Source of the DNA: Sediminibacillus halophilus
GTDB taxonomy: Bacteria; Bacillota; Bacilli; Bacillales; Amphibacillaceae
Assembly (NCBI RefSeq): GCF_900103695.1
Contig: NZ_FNHF01000001.1
Location: 434,001-498,000 of the forward strand
Direction: 5' to 3'
Length of the DNA stretch: 64,000 nucleotides
The notes under the pieces were generated by a model. That model saw nothing but the letters and a program-made list of their open reading frames with translations, was not told where the DNA came from and did not search any database. Each line of letters opens with the position of its first letter. Position 1 is the first letter of the stretch. Position numbers and translations under genes: made by a program. Below, piece after piece: positions 26,449 to 36,947 of the stretch.

Positions 26449-29400
26449 TTATGCTTTTACTAATGCAGGCGCATCTTCCAGCCGAACCGATACAAGACGG
26501 GAAACTCCCGACTCCTGCATGGTTACCCCATATAATACGTCCGCTTCCTCCATTGTACCCTTTCTGTGGGTAATCACAATAAATTGTGTTTTTTCGCTAA
26601 ACTCCTTTAAATACCTGGCAAACCTGCTGACATTGGCATCATCCAGAGCAGCCTCCACTTCATCCAGTACACAGAACGGAACCGGACGGACACGCAAAAT
26701 GGCGAATAACAGCGCGATCGCTGTCAAAGCTCGTTCTCCTCCTGAAAGCAATCCTAAGTGCTGTAATTTCTTACCTGGTGGCCTTGCGATGATATCGACA
26801 CCTGTTTCCAGCATGTTTTCGGGATTCGTTAATTTCAATTCTGCACTTCCGCCTCCGAACAAGGCAGAAAACACAATAGAAAATTCTTCCTTGATTTGCG
26901 TGAATGTTGTTTCAAATCTCCTGACCATCTCCCCATCCATCTCGGAAATGACGCCGAAAAGCGTATCCTTCGCCTGCACCAAATCCATCTGCTGTTCTGT
27001 GAGAAATTCATATCGTTCGCTGATCCGCTCATATTCATCAATTGCACCAAGATTGACAGTACCAAGTTCTTCGATAGAACGTTTTATTAACTTCACCGAC
27101 TGTTTTGCCTGATCGATATCCTCTGCCTTTTCATAATCTTGAGCCGCTTTTTCATAACTAAGTGCGTACTCATTTTGCAGATGGTTCAGCCGGTTTTCCA
27201 ATTCAACATCGAACCTGGCTGCTTTTAGCTCTTTATCCTGCAAGTCCTGAGCAAGCGACTGATGGATCCGATTTTTCTCTTTTATTTCCCGTTCTTGATC
27301 ACCAGCCTTTTCCGTTCTTCTTAGACGTTCCTGACGCCGTACTTGAATTAATTCAGCAACTTTATCCTTTTGTTTTTGTTTCTCTTCAAGCTGCGCGTCA
27401 ATTTCCTCTTCTGTTTCACGGTTGTTTTGAAAATCGAACATTTGCTCCAATTGTTGCTTATTTTCTCGGTAAGCCTGTTTTGTCTCTTCGAGTTGCTGTT
27501 TTAGTGTCTCGCATTTTTCTTTTTGACTGTTCACATTGGCATCCTGTTCAGCCATGGATATTTGCAGTCGTTGATGTCTCTCTTGCAATTTCTCCTGGTT
27601 TTCCTGATAATCGGATTGCCTACGATTACAGTCATCGATTTCACCTTGGATATCCTTCAATGTTTTTTCTAACTCGTTCAATTCCTCTTCCAATTTCGCA
27701 TTCCGCTGCTTCAAGTCGAAAAGATCTGTTTCATATTGATTAGTATCTTGATCGTATAATTTTAAGTTTTCATTATAATGAGCAACATTTACTTCCGTTT
27801 CTTTCATGGCGGTTCGTGTTTCTTGTTCTAGTTGCTGTGCAGCTCTTATTGCCTCACGCTGTTTTTCCATTGCTTGTTCCAACTCTTCGTTTGCTTGTTT
27901 CCTTGACCTGACCTTCTGTTCAAATTCCAGTGCTTTTTGCTGAAATTCGCTTAGTTTCTCTGTCACTTCCTGCAGATCTTTTTCACGGGAAAACAAGGAT
28001 TGACCCGATTTTTTCTTCGCTCCGCCAGTCATCGACCCACCAGGGTTAATAATGTCTCCCTCCAACGTCACGACTCGGAACTTCCGATGCAAACGTACAG
28101 CGATTTCGTTTGCAGCCTTCAAGTTGTCAGCAATCACAACATTTCCCAATAGACTTTCCGCTATTCCCTTGTGTCTTTGCTGGAAAGAAACGAGCTCCGC
28201 CCCTACACCAACAAAACCTTGGTGATCTTTCACTCCCGCTAACAAATCGCTGGGAATGTATTTCGATTTAATGGCTGTTATCGGCAAAAAGGTCGCACGG
28301 CCTTTGTTATGCTTTTTTAGCCAGTTAATCGCAGCTCTCGCTTTGGATTCATCTTCCATAACAATATGCTGAGCTTGACCTCCAAGCGCTGTTTCGACTG
28401 CCGGAATCAACTTGGCTGGAACATCGATCAACTCAATCACCGCTCCGTCGATTCCCGTCAACTCTTTATCTTCTCTAGCCTTCAGTACTTCTTTAACTCC
28501 ATGAAAAAAACCTTGATATCCTTCCTTCATATCTTCGAGCATTTCTTTTTTTGACTTTAACTTTTCAATGTATTGATATCCTTGATAAAGTTTTGTCTGT
28601 AATTCCTGATATGCTGCATTGTCCGCCTCCAAGGTTTTTCTCTGTTTTTCGTAAGTCTGTTCAGCCGCCAGACGGTTTTCAGTCCTCTCTTCCAGTTCCA
28701 CCTGCAAATCAGCTAACTTATTCTCCAGCTTTTCTCTTTCATTGATCAGGCCCTTGAATTTATCCTGTTGATTGTCCTTTTTCAGGTTGAGTTGCTCCAA
28801 CTGCCTTGCGATGGACTGACGTTCATTTCGTTTTGCTGCCTGTTCATTCAATTTTTCAATATAGTCACTTTTTAATTCTTCGATTTGTTCCTCTATGTTC
28901 TGCTTCGAGGTGGTCAGCAATTCTGCAGTCTGCTTCAGACTTTTGTTAGTTTCACGTCTTTCGACTTCCAGCCGGGATAACTTCTCCTGTTCCTCCGCCA
29001 AACCGTTTTCCAGCTTGGCCATCCGTGTTTGCAGCTGGTCATTTTCTTCCTCTAATTTCGATTTGTTATCCTCAAAGTGCTTGAAGCGCTCATTACTCAA
29101 TTCTTTTTTACCCTGTAAATTTTCAAGCTGTTTTGTCAAATCCAACAGGGATTCCTGCAACCCTTCAATAGACTCATCCAGCGCCTGAATTTGGCTGCGT
29201 CCTTCTTCCAAATCAGCCTGTTTCTGTTGAATACTTGTTTGAAGTGCGACCTCTTTCTCTTTTTGCTCTTCTATTTCCGCCAATATGGCTTTCCATTTTC
29301 CATGCATCTCTTCAATCTCAGCAATCAAAAGGGCGATCTCGACTTTTTTCAAGTCGTCTTTCTTTTGCAAGTAATCTTTCGCAACCGCCGCTTGTTCTTT

Positions 29401-30015
29401 CAATGGTTCAAGCTGACCATCGATTTCATAAATGATATCTTCAATACGGTTAAGGTTTTCCTGGGTTTCAGCCAGCTTGTATTCGGCCTTTTTCTTTCTT
29501 TGCTTATACTTAAGTACACCTGCAGCCTCTTCAAAAATCGATCTTCTTTCTTCAGGTTTCGAACTGAGAATCTCTTCGACTTTTCCCTGGCTTATAATCG
29601 AAAAAGCTTCTCTTCCAAGCCCTGAATCCATAAATAGGTCAATGATATCCTTTAATCGACAAGTCTGTTTATTGATTAAAAATTCACTTTCTCCAGAACG
29701 GTAAACCCTTCTGGTAACACTGACTTCCTGGTAATCAAGCGGCAACGCCTGGTCACTGTTATCTAATGTCAGGGTTACTTCAGCTATATTCAATGCTTTC
29801 CGTGAATCGCTCCCCTGAAAGATGATATCTTCCATCTTTGAACCACGCAGGGACTTGGCAGACTGTTCACCAAGCACCCATCGAATCGCATCTGTAATAT
29901 TACTTTTCCCACTGCCGTTAGGGCCGACAACCGCTGTTACACCTGGTACAAAATCAACGGAAACCCGTTCGGCGAAAGATTTAAATCCTACTGTATCTAA
30001 TCGTTTTAGAAACAT
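26449..30015 (-). CDS. smc: Smc, chromosome condensation ATPase
   Basis: Smc with ScpA and ScpB forms the condensin that organises newly replicated origins. ATG 30015 is seven bases after AGGAG; a first ATG two codons earlier is too close. The 1188 residues show the N-terminal head with Walker A GPNGSGKSNITDAIRW (about 32-47), two long coiled coils flanking the hinge (about 510-670, with TGGAKKKSGQSLFSRE at its end), and the C-terminal head with signature LLSGGERALTAIALLFA and Walker B FCVLDEVEAALDD. It stands at the head of smc-ftsY-ylxM-ffh-rpsP-khpA. Confidence 0.98.
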   Translation of the reverse strand: MFLKRLDTVGFKSFAERVSVDFVPGVTAVVGPNGSGKSNITDAIRWVLGEQSAKSLRGSKMEDIIFQGSDSRKALNIAEVTLTLDNSDQALPLDYQEVSVTRRVYRSGESEFLINKQTCRLKDIIDLFMDSGLGREAFSIISQGKVEEILSSKPEERRSIFEEAAGVLKYKQRKKKAEYKLAETQENLNRIEDIIYEIDGQLEPLKEQAAVAKDYLQKKDDLKKVEIALLIAEIEEMHGKWKAILAEIEEQKEKEVALQTSIQQKQADLEEGRSQIQALDESIEGLQESLLDLTKQLENLQGKKELSNERFKHFEDNKSKLEEENDQLQTRMAKLENGLAEEQEKLSRLEVERRETNKSLKQTAELLTTSKQNIEEQIEELKSDYIEKLNEQAAKRNERQSIARQLEQLNLKKDNQQDKFKGLINEREKLENKLADLQVELEERTENRLAAEQTYEKQRKTLEADNAAYQELQTKLYQGYQYIEKLKSKKEMLEDMKEGYQGFFHGVKEVLKAREDKELTGIDGAVIELIDVPAKLIPAVETALGGQAQHIVMEDESKARAAINWLKKHNKGRATFLPITAIKSKYIPSDLLAGVKDHQGFVGVGAELVSFQQRHKGIAESLLGNVVIADNLKAANEIAVRLHRKFRVVTLEGDIINPGGSMTGGAKKKSGQSLFSREKDLQEVTEKLSEFQQKALEFEQKVRSRKQANEELEQAMEKQREAIRAAQQLEQETRTAMKETEVNVAHYNENLKLYDQDTNQYETDLFDLKQRNAKLEEELNELEKTLKDIQGEIDDCNRRQSDYQENQEKLQERHQRLQISMAEQDANVNSQKEKCETLKQQLEETKQAYRENKQQLEQMFDFQNNRETEEEIDAQLEEKQKQKDKVAELIQVRRQERLRRTEKAGDQEREIKEKNRIHQSLAQDLQDKELKAARFDVELENRLNHLQNEYALSYEKAAQDYEKAEDIDQAKQSVKLIKRSIEELGTVNLGAIDEYERISERYEFLTEQQMDLVQAKDTLFGVISEMDGEMVRRFETTFTQIKEEFSIVFSALFGGGSAELKLTNPENMLETGVDIIARPPGKKLQHLGLLSGGERALTAIALLFAILRVRPVPFCVLDEVEAALDDANVSRFARYLKEFSEKTQFIVITHRKGTMEEADVLYGVTMQESGVSRLVSVRLEDAPALVKA

Positions 30016-30186
30016 ATTCATTCTCCTAATTCGCTGATTAACTGTTTCTTTATCGAAATTTTGCAGACAGCTCAGCCTGCAAAAAATTATGTAAATAATT
30101 CAAGATAAGTTTGCATTTCAACTTATTTATTTTATCATAAAGAGTAGAGTCATAGAAGGAATCATAAAATATTGAGGAGTGTTAAT

Positions 30187-30408
30187 GTGAGTTTGCAGGA
30201 ACCGTCGAGGGAAAACTTGGCAATTATTATCGATAACATGGCGAGAAAGCTACAGGTGGTGAACCGATCGATCATGAATCCGGAAGATTATGATATAGAA
30301 AAATACCAAGAGTTGAAATCATTACATGATATGCTGGAACAGAAAGGTCAGTTAAGCGTAGCAGAGACCCAGGCATTTATTCAAGAATTGGCCGACCATC
30401 GTAAGTAA
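30187..30408 (+). CDS. DUF1128 family protein (YfkK-like)
   Basis: A 73-residue cytoplasmic, largely helical protein: SLQEPSRENLAIIIDNMARK, then KYQELKSLHDMLEQKGQLSV. It matches my recollection of the DUF1128 family (B. subtilis YfkK); function unknown. The start is GTG at 30187, six bases after GAGGAGT; upstream in-frame codons overlap the ribosome site. It is one of only four plus-strand genes here and interrupts the usual rnc-smc adjacency, sharing a bidirectional terminator with rnc. Confidence 0.85.
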   Translation: MSLQEPSRENLAIIIDNMARKLQVVNRSIMNPEDYDIEKYQELKSLHDMLEQKGQLSVAETQAFIQELADHRK

Positions 30409-30412
30409 CCAT

Positions 30413-30467
30413 AAAACAAAAGGAGGCTGTGCTTGTTCAATAATCAAGCGCATGCCTCCTTTTATTT
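30413..30467. terminator. Bidirectional terminator between the DUF1128 gene and rnc
   Basis: aaaaggaggc (30418-30427) pairs with gcctcctttt (30454-30463), extended by gtgcttg/caagcgc inside. A T-rich run follows on the plus strand (TTTTATTT) and on the minus strand (TTTTGTTTT), so it can end both converging genes. Confidence 0.8.
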
Positions 30468-31152
30468 AGCCTGCCTCATAGCTGTCAAGCGCTTTTTTTG
30501 CAGCACGTTGTTCAGCTTCTTTTTTTGTCCTGCCGATACCTGTTCCAGCTACTGTTCCCTGTATGCATACCTCGGCAACGAATTCACGGTTATGAGCCGG
30601 CCCGCGCTCCTCCGTGATGGCATAGTCGATGCTTCCATTCTTACTTCGTTGAACCAATTCCTGCAGCTGACTCTTATAATCCATCGCATGCGAAAAAGCA
30701 CCTTTTGTAATCTTCGGATAGACATACTTTTCCAGAAAGTTGATGGAAACGTCAAATCCCTGGTCAAGATACAATGCGCCAATAAAAGCTTCAAAAACGT
30801 CTGCCAGTAGTGCCGGTCTGTTACGGCCACCGGTCATTTCTTCCCCTTTTCCAAGCAATACATATGGGGAAAAATTCAAATCATTCGCAAAGCTTACCAA
30901 CGAGGGCTCACAAACGATAGACGCCCTGAATTTTGTGAGTTCTCCTTCTTCCATTTCCGGGTACTCGCGATACAAATATTGAGACACACCGAGTTCTAAC
31001 ACCGCGTCTCCTAAAAACTCTAATCGCTCATTATCCCGGTAGTCTTTTTTTCGATGCTCATTCACATAAGATGAATGGGTAAATGCTTGTTGTAAAAGCT
31101 TTTCATCATTAAAATTGATATCAAGCTGTTTCTGCAGCTTCGAAAAATCCAT
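30466..31152 (-). CDS. rnc: Ribonuclease III
   Basis: RNase III processes rRNA precursors, scRNA and double-stranded RNAs. The 228-residue protein has the catalytic signature [20 protein letters not shown] (about 41-60), the second acidic site [17 protein letters not shown], and a C-terminal double-stranded RNA-binding domain ([20 protein letters not shown] to [17 protein letters not shown]). Located after acpP as in B. subtilis, where it precedes smc. Confidence 0.97.
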   Translation of the reverse strand: MDFSKLQKQLDINFNDEKLLQQAFTHSSYVNEHRKKDYRDNERLEFLGDAVLELGVSQYLYREYPEMEEGELTKFRASIVCEPSLVSFANDLNFSPYVLLGKGEEMTGGRNRPALLADVFEAFIGALYLDQGFDVSINFLEKYVYPKITKGAFSHAMDYKSQLQELVQRSKNGSIDYAITEERGPAHNREFVAEVCIQGTVAGTGIGRTKKEAEQRAAKKALDSYEAG

Positions 31153-31181
31153 GTCGACACCTCCCCTTCGGGATAAATATG

Positions 31182-31213
31182 GAGAAAGCCCCGCTAATGC
31201 GCGGGACTTTCTG
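31182..31213 (-). terminator. Probable terminator after acpP
   Basis: agaaag.cccgc / gcggg.ctttct stem with one G-T mismatch around a six-base loop; the following minus-strand sequence (CCATATTTATC) is only moderately T-rich, so termination may be partial and leave read-through to rnc. Confidence 0.5.
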
Positions 31214-31271
31214 TGCTGCCATTTCCATAAACAACATATTGCTGTCTAGCTAAATAAATAAGTACTATTTA

Positions 31272-31505
31272 TTATTGAATGCTGTTTATGTAATTAACAG
31301 CATCACCTACTGTTTCAATTTTTTCTGCTTCTTCATCAGAAATCTCCATGTCGAATTCGTCTTCTAATTCCATTACCAATTCAACAACATCTAATGAATC
31401 AGCTTCCAAATCATCTTTAAAGGAAGCTTCCATTGTTACTTTTGATTCTTCCACATCCAGACGATCTACTACGATTTTCTTAACACGCTCGAATGTTTCT
31501 GCCAT
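31272..31505 (-). CDS. acpP: Acyl carrier protein
   Basis: AcpP carries growing fatty acyl chains on 4'-phosphopantetheine. The ATG at 31505 ([20 protein letters not shown]) follows GGGGGTG; 77 residues. The prosthetic group attaches to the Ser of [20 protein letters not shown] (Ser37). The protein is strongly acidic as usual. It is the last of the fapR-plsX-fabD-fabG-acpP unit. Confidence 0.98.
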   Translation of the reverse strand: MAETFERVKKIVVDRLDVEESKVTMEASFKDDLEADSLDVVELVMELEDEFDMEISDEEAEKIETVGDAVNYINSIQ

Positions 31506-31540
31506 TTCATTCACCCCCTTTCAAAGTAAACAATAAAGTA

Positions 31541-32281
31541 TTACATCACCATACCGCCATCCACATGGATAGTTTGACCGGTAATATAATTGGCATCTTG
31601 AGAAGCAAGAAAACGTACAACTTTCGCTACGTCTTCTCCTTTCCCCAATTTAGCCAGCGGAATAAGTTCTTGCATCCCTTGTCTTTGTTCATCTGTCAAT
31701 TGATCAGTCATATCCGTTTCAATAAAACCGGGCGCAATCGCATTTACCAATATGTTTCTGGAAGCAAGTTCCTTAGCAGTGGATTTTGTCATTCCGATGA
31801 CTCCAGCCTTCGCTGCCACGTAATTCGCTTGACCTGGATTGCCGCTTACTCCAACAACAGAAGCAATATTGATAATCCGACCACTCTTTTGCTTCATCAT
31901 CTGGCGGGTGACGCCTTTTGTGCAAAGGAAGACCCCTTTCAAATTTGTGTCAATTACCTGATCGAATTCCTCTTCTTTCATTCTCATCAATAGATTATCT
32001 CTCGTAATGCCAGCGTTATTCACAAGGATATCTAGACTGCCAAAGGAATCGATCACGTGTTTGATCATTTGCTTAACATCCGTTTCATCTGCAACATTAG
32101 CCTTTACCTTGATAGCTTCCCCCCCAAGCGACTCGATTTCCTTTACTACTTCTTGGGCTTTCGCTTCGTTTCCTGCAAAATTAACAGCAACTTTTGCTCC
32201 TTGACTCGCAAGTTCCAACGCAATAGCCTTACCTATTCCTCTGGAAGCACCTGTCACTAATGCAGTTTTCCCTCTCAGCAT
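31541..32281 (-). CDS. fabG: 3-oxoacyl-ACP reductase
   Basis: FabG performs the NADPH-dependent reduction of 3-ketoacyl-ACP. The 246-residue short-chain dehydrogenase has the cofactor motif [16 protein letters not shown] (about 9-24), NNAG (88-91), and catalytic Ser-Tyr-Lys in [20 protein letters not shown]-terminal VDGGMVM is typical. It follows fabD by two bases. Confidence 0.97.
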   Translation of the reverse strand: MLRGKTALVTGASRGIGKAIALELASQGAKVAVNFAGNEAKAQEVVKEIESLGGEAIKVKANVADETDVKQMIKHVIDSFGSLDILVNNAGITRDNLLMRMKEEEFDQVIDTNLKGVFLCTKGVTRQMMKQKSGRIINIASVVGVSGNPGQANYVAAKAGVIGMTKSTAKELASRNILVNAIAPGFIETDMTDQLTDEQRQGMQELIPLAKLGKGEDVAKVVRFLASQDANYITGQTIHVDGGMVM

Positions 32282-32283
32282 GT

Positions 32284-33231
32284 TTAAGATTCCTCCTTAT
32301 ACCATTCAACAAATGCCTGAAGCGATTCCGTATCCTGCACGGAAAAAGTTTTCATGCGTCTGTGAATTTTTTTTATGAGTCCAGTCAATACTTTGCCATT
32401 CCCTACCTCGACAATGGCATCAAGCTCTTTATCCAGCATCGCTTCAATGATTTCCTGAAACCTTACCGGCGAATACAATTGCCGGACCAACAATTCTGAA
32501 ATCTGTTCACGTTCCGTCACCGGTGCTGCCGTTACATTGGCATAGACAGGTAGTTTGGTGTCAGTTAGATTAGTTTTTTGTAATTCTTCAGCAAACTTTT
32601 CTGCCGCAGGCTTCATCAAACGAGAATGAAAGGGACCGCTGACATTAAGCGGGAGGACCCTTTTGCCCCCATTCTCTTTCAGTTTTTCTCCTGCTGCTTC
32701 AATCCCCTGTTTCGTACCGGATATTACCAATTGACCAGGACAGTTGAAATTGGCAGCATCTACTACTTCTCCTGTTTCCTCATTAACAGAATCCAGCACG
32801 GTCTGGATTGTCTCCATTTCACCGCCTAGCACGGCTGCCATGGCCCCTTTCCCAGCAGGATAAGCCTTTTCCATCAGCCTTCCGCGTAACCGGACAAGCG
32901 GCAGCGCTTCTTCCAAGCTAATCGCCCCTGCTGATACAAGTGCACTGTATTCTCCCAAACTGTGGCCGGCTGTCATCACCGGTTCCACACCCTTTTCCTT
33001 TAAAACGGCTGCAGTGGCTGCACTCGTCAACAGTAGAGCCGGTTGTGCGTTTTCCGTGTTGGTCAATGTTTCCTGGGGGCCATCGAACATAAGCGAAGTC
33101 AAATCGCCATCCAGTTGTTGGTCTGCATGTCGGAAAAGTTGTCTTACCGTATCAAAATTATCGAACAGATCTTTTCCCATTCCGACTTCCTGCGAACCTT
33201 GTCCAGGAAAAACAAAAGCAACGCGTTTCAT
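32284..33231 (-). CDS. fabD: Malonyl-CoA:ACP transacylase
   Basis: FabD transfers malonyl groups from CoA to ACP. The 315-residue protein begins [20 protein letters not shown]; the nucleophile Ser lies in [16 protein letters not shown] (about 90-105), the conserved His in [13 protein letters not shown] near 200, and Arg in [13 protein letters not shown]. plsX ends one base upstream of its start, and fabG follows at once. Confidence 0.97.
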   Translation of the reverse strand: MKRVAFVFPGQGSQEVGMGKDLFDNFDTVRQLFRHADQQLDGDLTSLMFDGPQETLTNTENAQPALLLTSAATAAVLKEKGVEPVMTAGHSLGEYSALVSAGAISLEEALPLVRLRGRLMEKAYPAGKGAMAAVLGGEMETIQTVLDSVNEETGEVVDAANFNCPGQLVISGTKQGIEAAGEKLKENGGKRVLPLNVSGPFHSRLMKPAAEKFAEELQKTNLTDTKLPVYANVTAAPVTEREQISELLVRQLYSPVRFQEIIEAMLDKELDAIVEVGNGKVLTGLIKKIHRRMKTFSVQDTESLQAFVEWYKEES

Positions 33232-33232
33232 G

Positions 33233-34234
33233 TTATTCCTCCTCTTCCAAATGCATTTCTTTTATCGTTTTTTCAATCGTCTCGGTAACATTTAACTCAA
33301 CCATATTGCGCGCCTGTTTTACAGCATTATAGATAGCCCTCTTGTTGGAAGAACCATGGGCCTTGATGACCGGGGCAGCCAATCCAAATAAGCCTGCACC
33401 CCCATATTCCGAATAATCCAGCTTATCCTTCAATTCTCTCAATTCCTGTTTCACCAAACCGGCTGCCAATTTGGACTTCCAGTTTGACATAAATGTTTGT
33501 TTCAGCATGGAAAACATGGTCAGCGCAGTACCTTCAATCGTTTTTAATGCGATGTTCCCATTAAACCCGTCCGTTACCACGACATCCGCAGCACCTTCGA
33601 GTAAATCCCTAGCTTCTACATTCCCTACAAAATGAATCGGCGCTTTTGTTAGTTCCGCAAAAGCCCGTTTCGTCAAGTCATTTCCTTTTCCATCCTCTGT
33701 CCCGACATTCAGAAGACCGACACGGGGGTTGTCCACCTTTCGAACTTTTTCGGTATAAACAGCTCCCATGATCGCGTATTGGACTAGATGATGAGGTTTT
33801 GCATCGACATTCGCTCCGACGTCAAGCAATAAAAAACCACTGCCATCCTTCGTAGGCAATGTCGGACTTAAGGCTGGACGATCGATTCCTTCCATCCGCC
33901 CTACCACAAATAAACCGGCACTCATCAACGCTCCTGTATTCCCTGCTGATATACAAGCATCTGCTCTTCGTTGTTTTACTTCCTCCGCCATTAATACCAT
34001 AGAGGAATTTTTCTTACGCCTTACTGCCCGGACAGGTTCATCTTCTCCGGTAATCATGTCCGTTGTATGTATCACATTGATTCTTTGTATGTCTTTTAGG
34101 AGGGGGGATATTTTTGCCTCATCACCTATCAAAGTCACTTCCATATCCTGCCACTCTTTTACAGCCTCGATTGCTCCGGCAACAATTTCATCCGGGGCAT
34201 GGTCGCCCCCCATTGCATCAATTGCTATTTTCAT
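33233..34234 (-). CDS. plsX: PlsX, phosphate acyltransferase
   Basis: PlsX makes acyl-phosphate from acyl-ACP for the PlsY acyltransferase, the first step of phospholipid synthesis. The 333-residue product starts [20 protein letters not shown] with the DAMGGD motif; [20 protein letters not shown] (about 105-124) and [13 protein letters not shown] are conserved. Its start overlaps the end of fapR by 17 bases. Confidence 0.97.
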   Translation of the reverse strand: MKIAIDAMGGDHAPDEIVAGAIEAVKEWQDMEVTLIGDEAKISPLLKDIQRINVIHTTDMITGEDEPVRAVRRKKNSSMVLMAEEVKQRRADACISAGNTGALMSAGLFVVGRMEGIDRPALSPTLPTKDGSGFLLLDVGANVDAKPHHLVQYAIMGAVYTEKVRKVDNPRVGLLNVGTEDGKGNDLTKRAFAELTKAPIHFVGNVEARDLLEGAADVVVTDGFNGNIALKTIEGTALTMFSMLKQTFMSNWKSKLAAGLVKQELRELKDKLDYSEYGGAGLFGLAAPVIKAHGSSNKRAIYNAVKQARNMVELNVTETIEKTIKEMHLEEEE

Positions 34235-34811
34235 TGCTTGACTCTCCTTTATGATGATGGGAACGGAACATCAGGAATTCTCCAGAAAACACTTTTTCGT
34301 TTTCAACAAAACTGTTGACCTTCACTACTGTTCTCCCTTTGGCATCACTTCCACTCACAGTTGCTTTGGAAATCACCCGTTCTCCCTGCTTCACCTGTCT
34401 GGTAAATTTGATTTCCGCTTTCGCTGTAAGGGCCAATTCATCATTAATTACAGCGACCGCCAGGGAATTTGCCTGCGCAAACAAATGATGCCCCCTGGCA
34501 ATCCGGTTTCTGGAAAAAACATGTTCGCTTCCGATATCCATTATCGAAATTGCCCGCTCATCCAGCTCCAAATCGATGACTTCTCCGATCACCTCGTCAA
34601 GAGGCAGAGCCTTCACGGTTTCATTCCATTGAGTGGAAGCGACCGTTTTAATCCTTTCACGTAGTTCAGGTATCGACATTTCCATCCTGTCGAGTCGGAT
34701 GGTTTGGATACTGACTGCAAATTTTTTTGCCAGTTCTTCATCCGTTATGAAAGGCGTGTCTTCTATTGTATGTTTCAACAGCTGTTGCCTTTCCTTCTTC
34801 GTTCGCTTCAT
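34218..34811 (-). CDS. fapR: FapR, malonyl-CoA-responsive repressor of lipid synthesis
   Basis: FapR represses fatty acid and phospholipid genes and is released by malonyl-CoA. The ATG at 34811 ([20 protein letters not shown]) gives 197 residues. The N-terminal HTH is [20 protein letters not shown] (about 23-42); the C-terminal hotdog domain includes [20 protein letters not shown] and the [19 protein letters not shown] end. It is first in its operon and has a FapR operator directly upstream, indicating autoregulation. Confidence 0.97.
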   Translation of the reverse strand: MKRTKKERQQLLKHTIEDTPFITDEELAKKFAVSIQTIRLDRMEMSIPELRERIKTVASTQWNETVKALPLDEVIGEVIDLELDERAISIMDIGSEHVFSRNRIARGHHLFAQANSLAVAVINDELALTAKAEIKFTRQVKQGERVISKATVSGSDAKGRTVVKVNSFVENEKVFSGEFLMFRSHHHKGESSNENSN

Positions 34812-34826
34812 CTCTCCACCGTCCAA

Positions 34827-34845
34827 ATTAAGACTAGGTACTAAT
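34827..34845 (-). promoter_or_regulatory. FapR operator
   Basis: Minus-strand sequence ATTAGTACCTAGTCTTAAT, an imperfect palindrome that agrees with the known B. subtilis FapR operator as I recall it. It overlaps the predicted transcript start, three bases downstream of the -10, an ideal position for repression of fapR-plsX-fabD-fabG-acpP. Confidence 0.85.
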
Positions 34846-34848
34846 AGT

Positions 34849-34877
34849 AATATATAATACCAAATATGAATATGCAA
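34849..34877 (-). promoter_or_regulatory. Promoter of the fapR operon
   Basis: Minus strand: -35 TTGCAT (34872-34877), 17 bases, -10 TATATT (34849-34854). The recG stop lies only about 25 bases away. Confidence 0.7.
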
Positions 34878-34901
34878 GCATAAATCATGTGGATAAATAG
34901 G

Positions 34902-36947
34902 TTAGTCGAGCGTTTCTCCCATCACGATATTATCGTGATAAACATGCATGGCAAGTTGTTTAAATTGCGGATCTTTATCGAGTGATCCTGCCTCCAGAAT
35001 GTGCTGCGCATCCATTCTTGCTGTTTCTAAAGCCCGGTAGTCATGAACCATATCAGCGACTCTGAATTCAGGCATTCCACTTTGCTTTTTGCCAAAGAAG
35101 TCACCAGGACCACGTAGCTTCAGATCCTCTTCAGACAATTCAAAGCCGTTTGCTGTTTCGGTCATGATTTTCATTCGCTCTTTCCCAACCTCTCCTTTTG
35201 GATCGGCCACTAAAATACAATAGCTCTGGGCTTCCCCCCTGCCAACACGCCCCCTTAACTGGTGAAGCTGGGAAAGCCCAAACCTTTCGGCATCATAAAT
35301 GACCATTACACTCGCGTTAGGCACATTGACTCCTACTTCTACTACCGTCGTGGAGACCAATACTTGTATATCATTGGCAGCAAAATCCCGCATAACCTCT
35401 TCCTTTTCATCGGAAGAAAGCCTTCCATGCATCAATCCGACACTAGTTTTGGGAGCGTAGAATTCTTTTAACTGCTCATAAAGCTCAACGGCATTTTGAA
35501 TGTCCAGTTTGTCGGACTCTTCTATCAATGGACAAATGACATATGCCTGGTGGCCATTGTCCACTTCTTTTTGGATAAACTGCAAGACCCTGTCCAGCAT
35601 GTTTTCTTTTACCCAATAAGTTTCAACTTGCTTTCTTCCCGAAGGCATCTCGTCGATAACGGATACATCCATGTCACCAAAAGCTGTTATTGCTAAAGTC
35701 CGAGGTATAGGTGTAGCGGTCATAAACAAAACATCCGGATGAAGCCCTTTATCCCTCAACACACGCCTTTGTTCCACTCCAAAACGGTGTTGTTCATCGA
35801 CAATCACAAGCCCAAGGTCCTGAAAGAGAACTTCGTCTTGGATCAAAGCATGCGTACCGATAATGATATCTGCCTCTTTTTCAGCAATTTCCTGCAGGAT
35901 TTGCTTTCTTCTTTTCCCTTTGACAGAGCCAGTCAGCAACACTACAGTAGCATGATCGGCAAACAGTTCTGTCAATGACTGAAAATGCTGCTCAGCCAGA
36001 ATTTCTGTTGGCACCATTAATGCTCCCTGCTTCCGGGCCGTAATTGCAGCATACAAGGCAATGGCAGCAACAGCCGTTTTTCCCGAACCCACATCACCCT
36101 GTAACAACCGATTCATTCGGTAAGGGGAATGCAGGTCTGTCAAAATTTCTTTTAACGAGCGCAATTGTGCAGCAGTGAGCCGAAAAGGAAGTTTTTCAAC
36201 AAATTCATCCACAGCTTGTTTTTCATACTCCAGACTATTCCCATGAGTAGATTCTCGCTTACGCTTTCTGAGCAACTGCATTTTTAACTGAAACAGCAGA
36301 AATTCTTCATAAGTAAACCGTCTTCGAGCATGTTTCAACATCTGATGGTTATCAGGAAAATGCATTTGCTTGGCAGCTTCCAAACGACCCGGCAATTTAT
36401 ATGCCGATAAATACTCCTGTGGTAAAATTTCCTGAAGACTATCCTGAAATTGAGATAATGCTGTGCTGACAGCTTTTTTAATCTGAAGGTTGGTAACATC
36501 GCTCTTTAGAGCATAGACTGGTTGTATTTTCGCATCGCTTTTTGCTCTGCCCTTCTTGTAATTACTGACCGTGATCTGTAAGCGATGTTGATCCCACTTG
36601 CCTGTAACCGTCACGATATCTCCGATCTGCAATTGTTTTTTTGCAAAAGAACGATTGAACATAACAGCTTTGACTGTCACATATTCCACTTGCAAGTTAA
36701 AAGAAAGACGCGACTTTTTTTTTCCATAAAAAGCAAGGGAAGGTTCACTGATCACCTCTCCCTCGATAGTTACCTTATCATTGTGCAATAGTTCACTTAA
36801 TGGTTTGATTTCATACACATCATAACGAGCAGGAAAATAAAACAGCAAGTCTTCTACCGTATGAATTCCTAAGCTATTCAACCCCTGCTCTAACTTTTCT
36901 CCGATTCCTTTCACATTTATTACCGGGTCATTCAACAAGGTATTCAC
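34902..36947 (-). CDS. recG: RecG, ATP-dependent DNA helicase
   Basis: RecG regresses stalled forks and processes branched DNA. The 681-residue product has the N-terminal wedge/OB domain (VTIEGEVISEPSLAFYGKKK), Walker A LLQGDVGSGKTAVAAIALY (about 280-298), DEQH box LVIVDEQHRFGVEQR, FMTATPIPRTLAITAFGDMD and motif VI QLRGRVGRGEAQSYC, followed by the TRG-type end GPGDFFGKKQSGMPEF. Start overlaps the sdaAA stop by four bases. Confidence 0.98.
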   Translation of the reverse strand: MNTLLNDPVINVKGIGEKLEQGLNSLGIHTVEDLLFYFPARYDVYEIKPLSELLHNDKVTIEGEVISEPSLAFYGKKKSRLSFNLQVEYVTVKAVMFNRSFAKKQLQIGDIVTVTGKWDQHRLQITVSNYKKGRAKSDAKIQPVYALKSDVTNLQIKKAVSTALSQFQDSLQEILPQEYLSAYKLPGRLEAAKQMHFPDNHQMLKHARRRFTYEEFLLFQLKMQLLRKRKRESTHGNSLEYEKQAVDEFVEKLPFRLTAAQLRSLKEILTDLHSPYRMNRLLQGDVGSGKTAVAAIALYAAITARKQGALMVPTEILAEQHFQSLTELFADHATVVLLTGSVKGKRRKQILQEIAEKEADIIIGTHALIQDEVLFQDLGLVIVDEQHRFGVEQRRVLRDKGLHPDVLFMTATPIPRTLAITAFGDMDVSVIDEMPSGRKQVETYWVKENMLDRVLQFIQKEVDNGHQAYVICPLIEESDKLDIQNAVELYEQLKEFYAPKTSVGLMHGRLSSDEKEEVMRDFAANDIQVLVSTTVVEVGVNVPNASVMVIYDAERFGLSQLHQLRGRVGRGEAQSYCILVADPKGEVGKERMKIMTETANGFELSEEDLKLRGPGDFFGKKQSGMPEFRVADMVHDYRALETARMDAQHILEAGSLDKDPQFKQLAMHVYHDNIVMGETLD

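Noticed and set aside
26519-27112. 197-aa plus-strand frame
   Set aside because: Lies wholly antisense inside smc, which is unambiguous; no ribosome site and no protein-like pattern.
31493-31993. 166-aa plus-strand frame
   Set aside because: Antisense to fabG and acpP.
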